A DNA stretch of 64,000 nt from Tipula vernalis (Eukaryota; Arthropoda; Insecta; Diptera; Tipulidae): the NCBI GenBank assembly GCA_958295665.1, contig OY282558.1, positions 339,051,106 through 339,115,105 on the forward strand, given 5' to 3'. The notes beneath the pieces were generated by a model. It saw nothing but the letters and a program-made list of their open reading frames with translations. It made no database searches and was not told where the DNA came from. The translations under genes and the position numbers were made by a program. Numbering within the stretch: position 1 is the stretch's first letter; every line of letters starts with the position of its first letter. Shown piece by piece: positions 35,742-47,232 of this stretch.

Positions 35742-35749
35742 GTTACAAT
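35742..35749. repeat. 8-bp target-site duplication, left copy, of hAT element 2
   Basis: GTTACAAT before 35750, repeated at 40218-40225. The paralogous block near 62,190 shows a single, diverged version of this site. Confidence 0.88.
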
Positions 35750-36167
35750 TAGGGCATCCAATACCGGCATACCGGAAACCGAAATACCGGTATACCGGAC
35801 CATTTTTCAGTATTAGTATTGAGCGATCAATACCGGTATTTCGGCATTTATATTTTTATTTATTCGCCCAATATTCATTGAATTTTAATTAAAGTCGGAA
35901 TTCTTATAGGAATCGTATGTCAAAATTTTTATAAAAGCTCAGTATGCAGCTCGCGCTAAGATAAATTTTAGCGCGGTCTCCACAAGTCTCCATTTAATTA
36001 CAGACAAATCGTCAAGCTAAAAATTCGTGTAGAGATAAATTTTGTTGATTTTGTTTGACTTTTATTCGTTTGTTTTTGAATGAAGTTTTTTTTAGTTCAT
36101 TACATTTTGACACTTCTAAAATATTGTTGAAAATTGCTAAACGGTTTATAAAAAGTATACAAAATAA

Positions 36168-37722
36168 TGGATTCCAGTGTCGAAGAGGATATAATTTTTA
36201 TTGGTGTTGCAGCCGTTGCTGTTCAATTAATAAAATACGGTGTAAAACGAAGAAGACCTGCTTATAGAGTAAATCCTTATTTACAAGACAGGCGAAACAT
36301 GGGACGCTTTAAAGATGTATGCAGTATGCATTAATTTGGTAGATTGTTTTGTTTATTTCATTAATTGTTTTGATATTTGCTCTTATCTTAATTTATCTTG
36401 TTTAATGATATGAGAGCCAACTAGAGAATTTTTTACGAAAACTTCCATATGAATGTGTTAGATTTTGACAAGTTGTACCAAATGTTGCAGCCATTATTGA
36501 TGCCCAAAATCCAATCCCGACCAAATGATTGAATCAGTACGAAAGAGAAGCTCGCAATCGTTTTGGAGTAAGAAATTTCAGCTTATTGTATTTTAAAATA
36601 AATAGCTTCATACATCTTTCTTTGTTCAAGTACACTTTTAGTCTTATATATTGGCAATGCAGCTTTATGTATTGATTTCTGCATGCAAAAAATTGATAAT
36701 ATGCCTGTTATTTACAGATATTTTGCATCCGGTACAATACAAAGGCATATGTCAGCAATGTACCGTACCAGCAAGCAACATTTTGGTAAAATATTAGATG
36801 AAGTGAGCGATGCAATTTCCATTGCTCTAAAAGCTGAAATACCGAAATTAGGTAAGGGTTCTTTTCTGAACACAGCCAGTCAATTTAATGCCAGTTGGAA
36901 CTTTCCAAACTGCCTCAGTGCAATTGATGGTAAGCACATTGCGTTAAAAGGTCCAGTTAATTCCGGGAGCCTTTTTTTAACCATAAAGTAAAGATAGTCA
37001 TTTAATAAATTGCGAAAATTTAATTTAAACGTGTTTCTTTTTTTTAGGAGTTCCATAGTATTATTTTGATGGGTGTTGCTGATGGAAATTACAGGTTTCA
37101 ATATTTAGATACTGGAGCACATGGCAGCAAAGGTGACGCTGGTGTATTTAGTGCAACCAAACTTGGGCAAGCGGTTCTAGCGGATGAAATGCCTTTTCCG
37201 GAAGACTGTTCTATTGGGAATATACAACTTCCGTTTTATTTTGTCGGCGACGATGCATTCCCCTTGCACAAACGAATTATGAAGCCATACGTACCTCGCA
37301 GGCCACAGCGCTTGACTGACGAAGAACGCGTATTTAATTACAGACTCAGTAGAGCAAGGCGCGTTGTGGAAAATGGCATTCTATGTGCAAAGTGGCTTTG
37401 CCTGAAGAGAACAATGTTTTACGGACCTGATAGGGCACAAAAAATAGTAACAGCTTGTTGCTATCTGCATAATTATTTGAAAAAATCAAATAAAATTAGT
37501 TATGTACCAGCCAATTACGCCGATTATTATGAGAATGGAAAGCTGGTACAAGGAGTTTGGCGAAACAAAATCAACCAAAGTTCTCTATTCTCGAGCAGAA
37601 TTTCAGTTAATGTCGGTAGGCAGAATAATATTGGCAAAGCTGTACGAAACGCCGCAAAAGATTACGTGAATTCGGATGTCGGCGCATTGGGGTGGCAACG
37701 CAGGTCCGTGTTTTTGGAATAA
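36168..37722 (+). pseudogene. PIF/Harbinger transposase, nearly complete, spliced
   Basis: Starts MDSSVEEDIIFIGV with RVNPYLQDRRNMGRF, the N-terminal motif of these proteins. Introns are inferred at about 36,317-36,411, 36,568-36,717 (GTAAGA...TTTACAG) and 36,989-37,048. The catalytic core has SAIDGKHIALKGP (first aspartate), YLDTGAHGSKGDAGVF (second) and FNYRLSRARRVVENGIL (glutamate), then a CCYLHNYLK helix and a C-terminal tail ending at 37722. Visible lesions are a one-base change in a T run near 36,965-36,972 (frame shift at LF.NHK) and frame trouble in the second exon around 36,430-36,450. The enzyme family excises and inserts DNA with 3-bp duplications. Confidence 0.82.
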
Positions 37723-37814
37723 TATTTTTTTTTAATTCAGTTTTATAATGAAATAGCTATGTAATTAAACAATAAAATTAATAATTAAACAAAAATATAT
37801 TTTAAATTCTTATT

Positions 37815-38932
37815 GCAAATGTCCATTTAATTTTCGAATTTGCTCCAGCGTCTGTTCATGGAATTTGAAATTTATTTCCTCAACTACATCGCCAGGTAAC
37901 TTCTGCAGCATCCTGTCTAAATAATTTAAAATGACCTCGTGTTTTTGTTGGTAACGCACAGAATCTCGAGAAGTCGATGGCATTTTTTTTCATGTTTATA
38001 AACTCATTGAGGGAGTTTGTTAAGCTTTCCGCACTGCTCAATGCAACCGCAGCTTTTGAATTTCTTTTCCCCATCTATTTTGAATAAATAATTTGCGAAT
38101 TAAAAATAAAATTTTGGAAATACATACGAACTTACATAGGAATAATTTGAAGCATTACTGTCTTCAATGCCACTCTCATGTTGATGTCCTCATCCCTTGT
38201 ACTGGTAGAAAACGTTCTGAATAGATGACGTACAAGTTTTTAGAAAAAATGTTGTCATGGATATTAAGGCCAAATCTTACCGTCTTCTGCTATCTTAAGA
38301 TGCAGATGATATGAATGACATGTCCCCTTCGAATTCCCAAACATTCATTTCATCCACATTGAAAAACAAGTCTTCTTCATCCATATCCATGTCATGATCA
38401 GGAGCTGGATTTCCGGACTTTGATGGTTTTCTCGCCTTTAAGTTATGGTAGCGTCAGCTATTCTTTAGAGATTTCCAGACTGATTTGCACTCTTCAACTA
38501 AATTTTAATAAAATAAATGTTTAGCATGCATATGTATAATTATTACAATAAGTTAAATTATTATTTTACGTTGTTTTTCCATTTCTTTGGCTATTTGGGA
38601 CCAAGCACCGGCAACAGCATGGGAATTTTTATGAAGTTTGTCTTCTAATTTCCAAATACATGGATTGCTTTTCACTAGCGCACATAACTTCCTTTTTTCA
38701 CTGAATTGAACTCACTTTTTTTCGACTTTTGGTTTTTCTTTGTTAATGTTTTTGCAGATTTGCTTTCAATGCTTTGGGTTATTATATCCACACTATCCAC
38801 AGCATTATCGTCGTTGAAATAATCCTCTAAATACTCGACTTCGTAATGTTGGTCGGCCATTTTGACTTCTGTCTTCTTTATATAAAAATTTAATTCGTGG
38901 CTACTTCGATTATAAAACGAATCAAAATTCAA
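37815..38932 (-). pseudogene. MADF/BESS-type accessory protein of Harbinger element 2
   Basis: The minus strand starts at 38932 or at the internal methionine MADQHYEVEYLEDYFNDDN. After a likely frame change near 38,690 it reads LCALVKSNPCIWKLEDK and AVAGAWSQIAKEME, a MADF domain. An intron at about 38,500-38,570 is followed by EECKSVWKSLKNS. Later comes an acidic middle part, then a BESS-like tail (ILNYLDRMLQKLPGDVVEE) ending near 37,815. Several frame breaks make it doubtful that it is functional. Such proteins accompany PIF/Harbinger transposases and help them bind DNA and enter the nucleus. Confidence 0.62.
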
Positions 38933-39392
38933 AACCGTAAAAATTGATCTTCAAATTATTGTCCTTGTGAGATAAATTGCAGCTAAAAAGTTTGGAGAAT
39001 TTATAGTGGCGCAATCTACATTTGAATGAAACAACTGATATTTTTTCAAATTTTTCACGCAAAGGTGCATACCGCTCAGCGAAATTGTCAGGTAAAAAAA
39101 AATTATTTTATTTAGCTAGCTAAATTTTACGTCAAATTAGTATGGAAAATTTATCTTAGCGCGAGCTGCATACTGAGCTAAACTCTTAAAAATTTATAAA
39201 CAAAGGAAGGTTCAGGAAGAGTAACGCAATATAATAATTTTTATTTTGTGAGTGTTGGAACAATCTAACCGTAAATCTCATTCGTATGATTGATGTTTCA
39301 TTCTACGAAAAACCAAACTAAATGAAAAACAACAGAAAGGATGTTCCAATAATTTTGCTCCATTAATAAATAAAATTAGAAAGATTGTAGAG

Positions 39393-40014
39393 TTGTTTCG
39401 ACGATCACCCACCAAAAATGTTAGTCTAAAATCTTACGTTAAACTGAATTCGGCAAAGACCTATGTATCTGTAATCTTAGAACCAAAAACAAGATGGAAT
39501 AGCTTACTTTTTATGATGGAGCGGTTTTATAAATTAAGTAATTGCATCTCAAATCAACTATCAGCTTTACCGAAATGGGCGTTTCTAGAGAATAGAATCA
39601 ACGGTTTCTAACTATGATTTTACCAGTCAAACTGGCAGTATAAGCGTTGTGTCAGAGGAATCCCACTCTTCTGTCTATTGACGCTACCCTGGCATTCATG
39701 GTTTAACCTTTGGGAGAAGGACCATTAGCTGACCGAATGAAAACCTCTTTGATCCAGAGAATCATAGAAAGACGAACTTATCTTCCCCTTTGCAATATTT
39801 GCACAAATGTAAGCAAGTCCAAAGCATTTTTGACTCGGACGTAAATTTTAATCGACTAACTAGAAAAGAAATAGTTAATATAATTGTCCATCTTAAAAAG
39901 CAGTTTTCTTCAACTCCTGCTCCAGATGAAGCTTCATACTCAATATCAGAAAGTGATGTTGATAGTGAAACCCAAAAAATTGCAAGAAAGGCTTGGCGTT
40001 GTAATAAACAATGA
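39393..40014 (+). pseudogene. hAT transposase fragments of element 2
   Basis: Two scraps in separate frames. One is 39393-39611 with LEPKTRWNSLLFMMERFYKL, the TRWNS motif of hAT transposases. The other is 39790-40014, a region seen downstream of that motif in hATs (LKKQFSSTPAPDEASYSISESD). The N-terminal and C-terminal dimerisation parts are missing. Confidence 0.65.
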
Positions 40015-40225
40015 GGTTAACAAGAAAAATTGCACAAAATGTTAATCGAGGTTGATTATGGTATTATGTATATTATTTAAAACTATTTTTTTTAACGCTC
40101 AATGTTCCTATAAGTGTTACATAAACAATACCGGTATTAATCCCGGTATCTCGGTTTTGTTGTCAAGTAATACCGAAATACCGGTATTCATATTTTGGGC
40201 AGAAATTAGATGCCCTAGTTACAAT

Positions 40226-41510
40226 GATGACATTTTTCCATAATATTTTACTTTTCCGAAATTCTCGAAGTAACATTGGTTGCTTGGTTTCGAGATTATT
40301 CGATATTTTCGGGATTTTTAGAGATTTTCGAGATTAAAGTACTCGTTGATGTTATTCGCTTGATGTTTCTGCTTTATGTTGAATTGCATCATGAATCTAA
40401 TATGACCATTTCACAGTATTTATAATATTTTCAGGTATTGTTTTCATGCTTCACGTATAACGCTTACATACACAGGTCAGAGTCCCACATTATTTCTTCC
40501 TAGCCAATATTCTTTCAACCAATAGCTTAAAATGTATTTTGCTCTCTAGATTTAAAAAATAAAAATAAACCAGTAAAACACTGGATGCTGGAGGTAAAAA
40601 ATAAAAAAAACAGTGTTTTGAACGCTTTGTCACAAAAGAGAGCTTATTTACCGTAAATATCTCTTCAACAAACAAGGTTTTAGTTGAAGCAACACAAACA
40701 TCATTTCGCCATGTTATATTCTCATTTGTATTCCCAATTGAAATGTGTTTTTCCTCAATAAATGGAAATGAAACGAAATATTTAAGGTGTCTAAAATTTG
40801 GAGTTTGTATTAGAATATGACATAAGAGTGAAGCTTTTGACTAAGATTTTTTTTAAATATGCTGTGTTGTTTAAAATCAGAAATATCATAGTAATATCGA
40901 GTTCAATTTTTTCAAACTATTTGAACAAAATCGCAAAAAAAAATTGAACTCGGTTATCTTTGTTTGGACAATTAGGCTACTTAGGGGTATATCTTCCATC
41001 CAATCGCAAGTCAACAATTTTAATATGAAAAAAAAAATGATTAGCGACACAAATTTAACATGTATTTAATATTAAATGTCTTGATTTACTTGATCGTATT
41101 TACATCGTCAAAAAATCGGTGGTAACTTTTCTATAATGTTTTTACAACTCAGTTGCAAAACCAAACCAAACACGAAACAAAAATAATTTTCAATTGAAAA
41201 ACTCAAATTAAAATCAATCGAGTAGTCACATTTGGTAGCGCAAATAGTTTATTTGCGACCGGTTGAAGGATATACCCGTTATACTACTTTCGCTTTTGTT
41301 CATTGCCATGGAAACAATTGTGCTAACAAATTGTCCAAACAATTGTTGTCTAGGACTACAAGATTTTCATAATTTTTGTATTTTTTCATGCACATATTTG
41401 AAAGAATTTTCTTTAACAGTTCTTCTTCAAATTCGTAGCAAAAATAGCGTGGTGAGAAAATGTGTAATTGCAATACTCAAGTGATTTCCCTTTCATGTTG
41501 CAATGACTCG
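40226..41510. repeat. Duplicated block, copy 1
   Basis: Colinear with 62,190-63,850. Landmarks shared include GATGACATTTTTC, GTTGCTT.GTTTCGAGAT, AAATAAAAATAAACCAGTAAA, AACGCTTTGTCACAAAAGAG, GGTGTCTAAAATTTGGAGTT and TTGTTGTCTAGGACTACAAG. A further ~55 bp of the block lies left of hAT element 2 (35,690-35,741). No gene was recognised in it. Confidence 0.85.
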
Positions 41511-42836
41511 TTTTCATCACTTGTTATACATGTATGAATGCATGGATTGCATTCAACGACAAGCTGCTTCTGTTTTTAATCAAAAAGGAACCACAATAAC
41601 AATTAGTTATTTAGAATGCAATTAACAACAATATAAATTTGATTATTTTATTCAACCATATATGGCTCAAGGTTTACCAAAGTTAAACTGTAAGTTGCAC
41701 GCAAGCCAATAAAATAAATACTAAATTTTGGTTAATATTTTATAAAACTGTGTGTGGGTAAAATTTATTAAAACTACAATAATTAAATTTAATTATTGTT
41801 TTGTTGTTTTGGTATATATCAAAAACAACGCAATAGCGTAATAATGTTGGCGGGTCGCTTGGAACGTGAAATTCTATAGAATCATTTTTTCACATACTTA
41901 CTTATTATTTGGATGTGATTTATACATATCATTAAACACATTAAACATTGTATCAGATTGGATTGCCAATCCTTTAAAATTGCCAAATAGCGGTATGGGT
42001 TTTTGGTACGGCACCTTACGTATTTTGAAATAATCATAGGTCCATGTACTCTACACGTAAAACAGTCCAAGTAATATTGCAATCAAACTGATGTACCAAT
42101 AGGTAGCCACAAAACAAAAAACACAATTCATTTTAATTGTTGTTCAATTTATAATCAATTCACTATAAACTGGAAACAACACTATCGTGTGCACACTGCA
42201 ACACTTTTATATTATAAGCACTTCGAAAAATTGTCAAAACTCAAAAAGTTCGCTTTTTAAGGTAATTAAGTGTCGACCTAAATACAGATGAATTCGGCGA
42301 TTTAATGTCACATCGCACAATTTTATTTGGGTTGAGTGTGTTTATATTCATCAATTTCAAGTAACAACTGAGAAGCATGATTATTTCATTTGTTTAGTAT
42401 TTTCGTACAATTATACGCTATATAAATTATAGAGAATGTTCTATGAATATGATCTCATTAGTTTATTTGTTAGTTTGACTGAGATAACGCTGAGTTTGCG
42501 CACAAAAAAGTAAACTCGACATAGTAAAAATATTTTTGGTTTGGTCAACCGAAAACGACATTATTCTCAGCAATACCTTGTAGAATAAACAATCCATACT
42601 ATTGGCTATGTCACTCAACTCAATTTGTATAGTCACTTCCATAATTCTTCTGCAGATGGCAAGAATATTAGAAAAATGAAAGAGAATATGAAATATTGAA
42701 AAATATAAAAAATAGATAAATTAGTAATGCTTCAGTAAAAACAAAGAGTGCTCATCGTCGGTTTCTTTCGTAATTTAAAATACGTCTTTTACTTTTTGAG
42801 ATATTGAGTTCAATTTTGTTCTATTTTCATAAAATG
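41511..42836. other. Unassigned AT-rich sequence
   Basis: No gene or element recognised. Confidence 0.4.
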
Positions 42837-42840
42837 TTAA

Positions 42841-45800
42841 GTGTACGTACTTTCTTTTATGTTCTATAATTACGAGAGTTTTTTTGTTCTATATCCCTTA
42901 ATTCCTGTAAAAAAATATCAGAAAATAAATTTTACTTCTTTTTTGGTCAATTTAGTGAAATACGTTTTATTTAAAATTCCTTATTGTTCAATATCATATA
43001 TAATAGCTTATTTCTTTAATGTTCTATAAAAACATAGAACATAAAAGAAAGAAAATATTAATTTATTCTTTTTTGGGCAACTATGTGTTAATAACACAGA
43101 TAGAACAATAAAGAATAAATTATATTTTTGTTCTTTTTTGTTCTATATCTTTCTCTCACTTTGAAAAGTATATAAGGATGGTACAATTTTGATTTTGCTT
43201 CATTCATCATTCTTATTGCGGGATAAACGTAAGCATCTTTTATTTTTATAATTTTTAGTTTATTATTAATTTATATTTTATTTAATTAGCCTATAATTCC
43301 ACATCGGAAAATGTCAAACAACTCGTCTCCTCCACGGCAACTGCCACGAAATGAATTAATGTGAGTTAGTGGTAGTTTCTTTTTTGTTTAATAATTAATC
43401 AAACAAATATTGTTTGCAGGATTTTTAATGAAATTTCAGAAGAAATGTTTAATGAATCATTAGAAATAAATAAACTAAACTCAATGAATGATTCGTTCGA
43501 GTTTGATGATTCTGATGTTGATCCGAATTATCTGCCTGGAAAGCAAGACCTAGATACTAGTGACAACGAAACACCTATAAGAAAACAAAAAGTTCCTCGT
43601 AAACAAAAGCAAAATGTAAAACCAAATGAAAGGCATATTTTGACTAATAATATTATTGAATCTACAACATCTATCGACGAAAATCCGGAAAACCAGCATG
43701 CTCTTACTACAAACAATGAAATTGAAAACAATCTAAAAAGAAAAAGGCTTTCTAATCCAGGATCTTGGAAGAAAAATATCTCCAAGATTGCGAGACAAAA
43801 AGGCAAATCATATTTGGATCAGAAAGGACGGTTACGAGAAGCAAAACATGTTCAAGGCAAATGTGAATTAACCTGTACATTTAGTTGTGGAGAAAACATA
43901 ACTGAACAAGAGCAAACGGAATTACATTCCAGTTTCTGGGAGTTGAATGACCAACAAAAACTTAGCTTTTATAATAAAAATGTAAAACGTAAAGATGTTA
44001 AAAAGAAAAGCAAGGAAACGTCCAGAAAAATATTCAGTTATAGATATTTTCTGCCAATGGATCAAAAACAAATTAGAGTTTGCCAACAATTTTTTTTAAA
44101 AACCCTCAACATCAGCAAACATCGAATTTATTACTTTTTTCGACATCTTCTAAATAAAGACACTTTATCCCCACTGCTAATCAAAAAAGGGAAATACGTT
44201 AAAAAGGAGACTCCATCTATAATTATTAATCAAGTGAAAGAGCATATAGAAAGCTTCCCAGTTTCAGAATCTCATTATTGTCGAAGTGAAACTAAAAAAA
44301 AAATATTTGGATTCAGCATTATCCATTCAAAAAATGTACAGAATGTACCTGGAATGGTTAACAACAAGTGCCGATACACAAAATACGAGACCAGCCACAG
44401 CAAATGTTTACAGACGAATTTTTAACACAAATTATAATTACTCGTTCCACATTCCTAAAAAGGACATTTGCGATAAATGTTCATTATACAATTCCAACAA
44501 GAAATCACCAAAAAAATCTAAGGAGTATGAAGTTCATCGCCAAAATCTAGAAAAATGTAGATTTCAACGGAAACAAGATCGAGAAAATGATGATCCCAAC
44601 GTAGCCATCGTGTGATATGATCTTCAAAATGTTTTTAATCTGCCAAAAAGCAATATTTCCAGCTTTTTCTACAAACGTAAGTTTGCTACTTACAATCTTA
44701 CTGGGCATTGCAATCGTACACAAACAACATATTGCGCAATTTGGTCCGAATCACAAAGTGGTCGATCGGGAAACGATATTGCCAGTGCCTTACTAAAAAT
44801 ATTAGAATCAATAGGAAACGATTTGCCTGAGGTGACTGAGGTGACTTTGTGGTCAGACTCGTGCGTTCCGCAAAATCGCAACAAAATAACATCATTAGCT
44901 CTAATGCATTTTTTAAAAGAACATCCAACAATTCAAAAAGTATCGCAAAAGTTTTCAGAGCCTGGACACTCCTGCATCCAGGAAATAGATGCTGTTCATT
45001 CGGCTATAGAAAAACACTTACGTTTTCAGGAAATTTTTAGTCCAGTGTCACTAATGAGACATCTTAAATCACTTAAATATCCGAAAGTGACATTAAAAAT
45101 ACTTCAAATGCAGCCAAAAGATTTCCTTAACTTTTCGAAAATTTCGGAATGTTTTGAATTTCATGTTATTCCGTTTATAAAAGTAAAAGAACTTATATTC
45201 ACTCAACGAGATTATAAAAGCGTGGGATATAAAATCGATTTAACAGAAAACCCGGTTTTCAAGCTAGTTTTAAAATCCAAAAATCCTCGCAGAAAATGTT
45301 ATCAAGAACAACTAGATGAACTGCCAAACATTCCAACGGCAAATTTTAAAAAAATACTTCCACTGGAAAAAAACGTGATATGCGGTCAATGATGAAGTAC
45401 ATGCCAGAAGTTGACCAACATTATTATGAGTCTGTCTTAAAATAAGGCTAAAAATGTGATTTATATTATGTAAACAAAATGAATTTTTATACGCTTTTTA
45501 TTATTTTGAAATTATTTTTATTTTAATATTATTTAATTTTTGTTACGGTATTTGAAATATACTATGAATTTTGTAATCTTGTTTAACTGATTTATTTTCC
45601 TCTTAATAGTAAAATTAATAGTTTTTTTTTAAAGAAAATATAATACTATAGATTCTTACTATGAGTACTTAAAAAAAGAAAAATACTGTGATACTAAACA
45701 TCTGATACATTTCTCGAAAATTCATAAATTTAAGCTTTAAAGCTTGATACTATCGCTTAAAAGTATATTTTGTTTGACATCAAAAAATACATACTAAGGA

Positions 45801-45983
45801 AAATTAAAAGTTCTTCTGATTAAAATTTTTGCATAAAAAATACGATAAAATTTCATCTAAAATTAAAGAGTATTAATGTTCAATATCACACACAGGTTTC
45901 CGAAATCCACCAATTCATTTTTGTTCAATATGCATAAGAACCAATGGAAATCTCCTATTGCACAAAAAAGAAAGTACACGTAG
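42841..45983 (+). mobile_element. TTAA-flanked DNA element with an unfamiliar transposase-like gene
   Basis: TTAA occurs at 42837-42840 and 45984-45987. The sequences just inside are inverted relatives (GTGTACGTACTTTCTTTT on the left; the right end read inward is CTACGTGTACTTTCTTTT). The 5' subterminal region has many GTTCTAT/ATAGAAC motifs (42,850-43,150). One spliced plus-strand gene fills the middle. TTAA duplications occur in piggyBac and Kolobok superfamilies, but the protein is not an obvious member of either. Confidence 0.65.
43311..45392 (+). pseudogene. Transposase-like protein of an insect repeat family, nearly intact
   Basis: Exon 1 (43311-43360, MSNNSSPPRQLPRNEL) joins across a 59-nt intron (43361-43419, GTGAGT...TTGCAG) to a long exon. 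An acidic/basic N-terminal part leads to NPGSWKKNISKIARQKGKSY and cysteines KCELTCTFSC. After a one-base frame change in an A run near 44,292-44,301 come KKYLDSALSIQKMYRMYLEW and FHIPKKDICDKCSLYN. Then, after a TGA at 44613-44615, come DLQNVFNLPKS, TLWSDSCVPQNRN and FSEPGHSCIQEIDAVHSAIEK, possible catalytic acidic and metal-binding blocks. This layout is that of a multicopy insect family related, as far as I can tell, to proteins with a DUF7869-type domain. Two small lesions only. Confidence 0.6.
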
Positions 45984-45987
45984 TTAA

Positions 45988-46389
45988 CAACCATATATGG
46001 TATAGAACAAAAACAAATTATGTCTCGATTTTCAATTTTCCAATTTGTCAGAAATCTAAGGGGTCTACAGAATTTTCGTAAATAAGAAATGATTTAAAAC
46101 ACTCTAATTTTTTTAATAATAATCCAAAATTTCTAAATTAAGTTTAATAAATAAATAAAAATAATACTCAAAGTTTAAATTTGCATTATCTCGAAATACG
46201 CATTTATGCACTTAGAACAGAAAAGAACTAAGCCGACGACATGTACTAGGATATTGTAGACGAGTTCTGTATTCCGTCAATTTTTCGCCAGCAAGAAAGA
46301 AGTAAATTTTTTGTTTGTTCTTTTATTTGATTTGTCTAACACCAGATATACCAGAACTAAAACCATATAACTAATCTCTTTAAATTATA
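45988..46389. other. Unassigned AT-rich sequence
   Basis: No gene or element recognised. Confidence 0.4.
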
Positions 46390-46391
46390 TA

Positions 46392-46658
46392 CAGTTGTAG
46401 CGTTTTTTTATTCGCTCCGGATAGCTGCTATCGAGAGCCGCCATATAAAATTTGGCTCCCGATAGCGCTCCGCATAAATAGGTAGAGCCAAATATTTTTT
46501 ATATGAAGTTTTTGTTAAACAATTGAATTAAAAATGATAGTTTGATGTTAAATAAGTTTAGTTTACCAATAAATAGCGCGTCAAATTTAAATTTAGGCGT
46601 ATAAAAATGACGGCTCTCGATAGCAGCTATCCGGAGCGAATAAAAAACGCTACAAGTA
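46392..46658. mobile_element. 267-bp MITE with ~43-bp inverted ends
   Basis: The left end (GTAGCG...TATTCGCTCCGGATAGC) and right end are inverted copies over about 43 bp, including GCTGCTATCGAGAGCC. The outer sequence CAGTTGTAGCG beside TA resembles pogo/Tigger-type ends, but the right flank matches less well. A partial third copy of GGCTC.CGATAGC lies just inside the left end (46,451-46,466). Confidence 0.82.
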
Positions 46659-46693
46659 TAGTTACATTTTTATTGAAGTATAATAAATAATAT

Positions 46694-47191
46694 TGTGACG
46701 GTGACACCTAGTGTATAATAGAATAAGTAAAACTAATAGCTCAATGTTTTACCGTACTAAATGGAATTTTCCATGATAAAAATTGTTACGTAATGTTTCT
46801 ACGCTATTCCAACTGGAAAAGTCGTGAACTTTCGAGAAGCTTGGTTTGTGTATATAAAAAGGCGAACAAGATCGAATTGGATTATTAGTATTTGGAACGC
46901 GATAGAGTAAACTTGTAAGATTATTGGTAATTTTTGGTAAGCGAAAGAGTAAAGATTAAAAAGGAATTAAAAAGTGATTTAAAACGTGTTTTTGTGGAAA
47001 TAAAAATTATAAGTGTATAGTAAAAATTTGAGAATAATTTATATAAAGTGATTTTGTGAATTTTTATTAATAAACTGTATTATAATAATTCTTGTGTGAA
47101 ATAAATAAATTCGTTGGTGATAAATTAATTGAATTGGTTTTATTCACAATCCAGTGATACGAACCTTAATTGACAAGGCAAAAACGTAACA
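46694..47191 (+). repeat. 5' LTR
   Basis: 498 bp. TATA-type box TATATAAAAAGG at 46851-46862. Polyadenylation signal AATAAA near 47100. U5 ends in AAAAACGTAACA. The signal positions put the R/U5 border at about 47,115. Confidence 0.92.
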
Positions 47192-47192
47192 A

Positions 47193-47212
47193 TTGGTGAC
47201 AGCGGTGGGATT
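47193..47212 (+). promoter_or_regulatory. Putative primer-binding site
   Basis: TTGGTGACAGCGGTGGGAT begins one base after the 5' LTR, as in gypsy-type elements with TGG-starting tRNA complements. The specific tRNA was not determined. Confidence 0.55.
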
Positions 47213-47232
47213 GTGAATAAAAAATAAAGAAA

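Larger units (their letters stand above)
35936..39179 (+). mobile_element. PIF/Harbinger element 2, two genes, 34-bp perfect inverted ends
   Basis: The two ends match perfectly over 34 bp (AGCTCAGTATGCAGCTCGCG... inward). The 3244-bp element has the standard convergent layout: a spliced transposase on the plus strand and a MADF/BESS-type gene on the minus strand. The exact 3-bp target duplication is ambiguous because both flanks are A-rich. It lies within hAT element 2. Confidence 0.9.
35750..40217 (+). mobile_element. hAT element 2, split by a Harbinger element
   Basis: Ends TAGGGCATC (left) and GATGCCCTA (right) are inverted and flanked by 8-bp duplications. The subterminal regions carry many copies of ATACCGGTAT-like palindromes (35,760-35,860 and 40,125-40,195). 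Removing the internal Harbinger (35936-39179) leaves about 1.2 kb with scraps of a hAT transposase, so this was a short, decayed element. Confidence 0.88.

Noticed and set aside
42841..45983. piggyBac element, because of TTAA flanks
   Set aside because: The protein lacks the piggyBac catalytic pattern and cysteine-rich C-terminus, and the ends do not start CCC/CCT.
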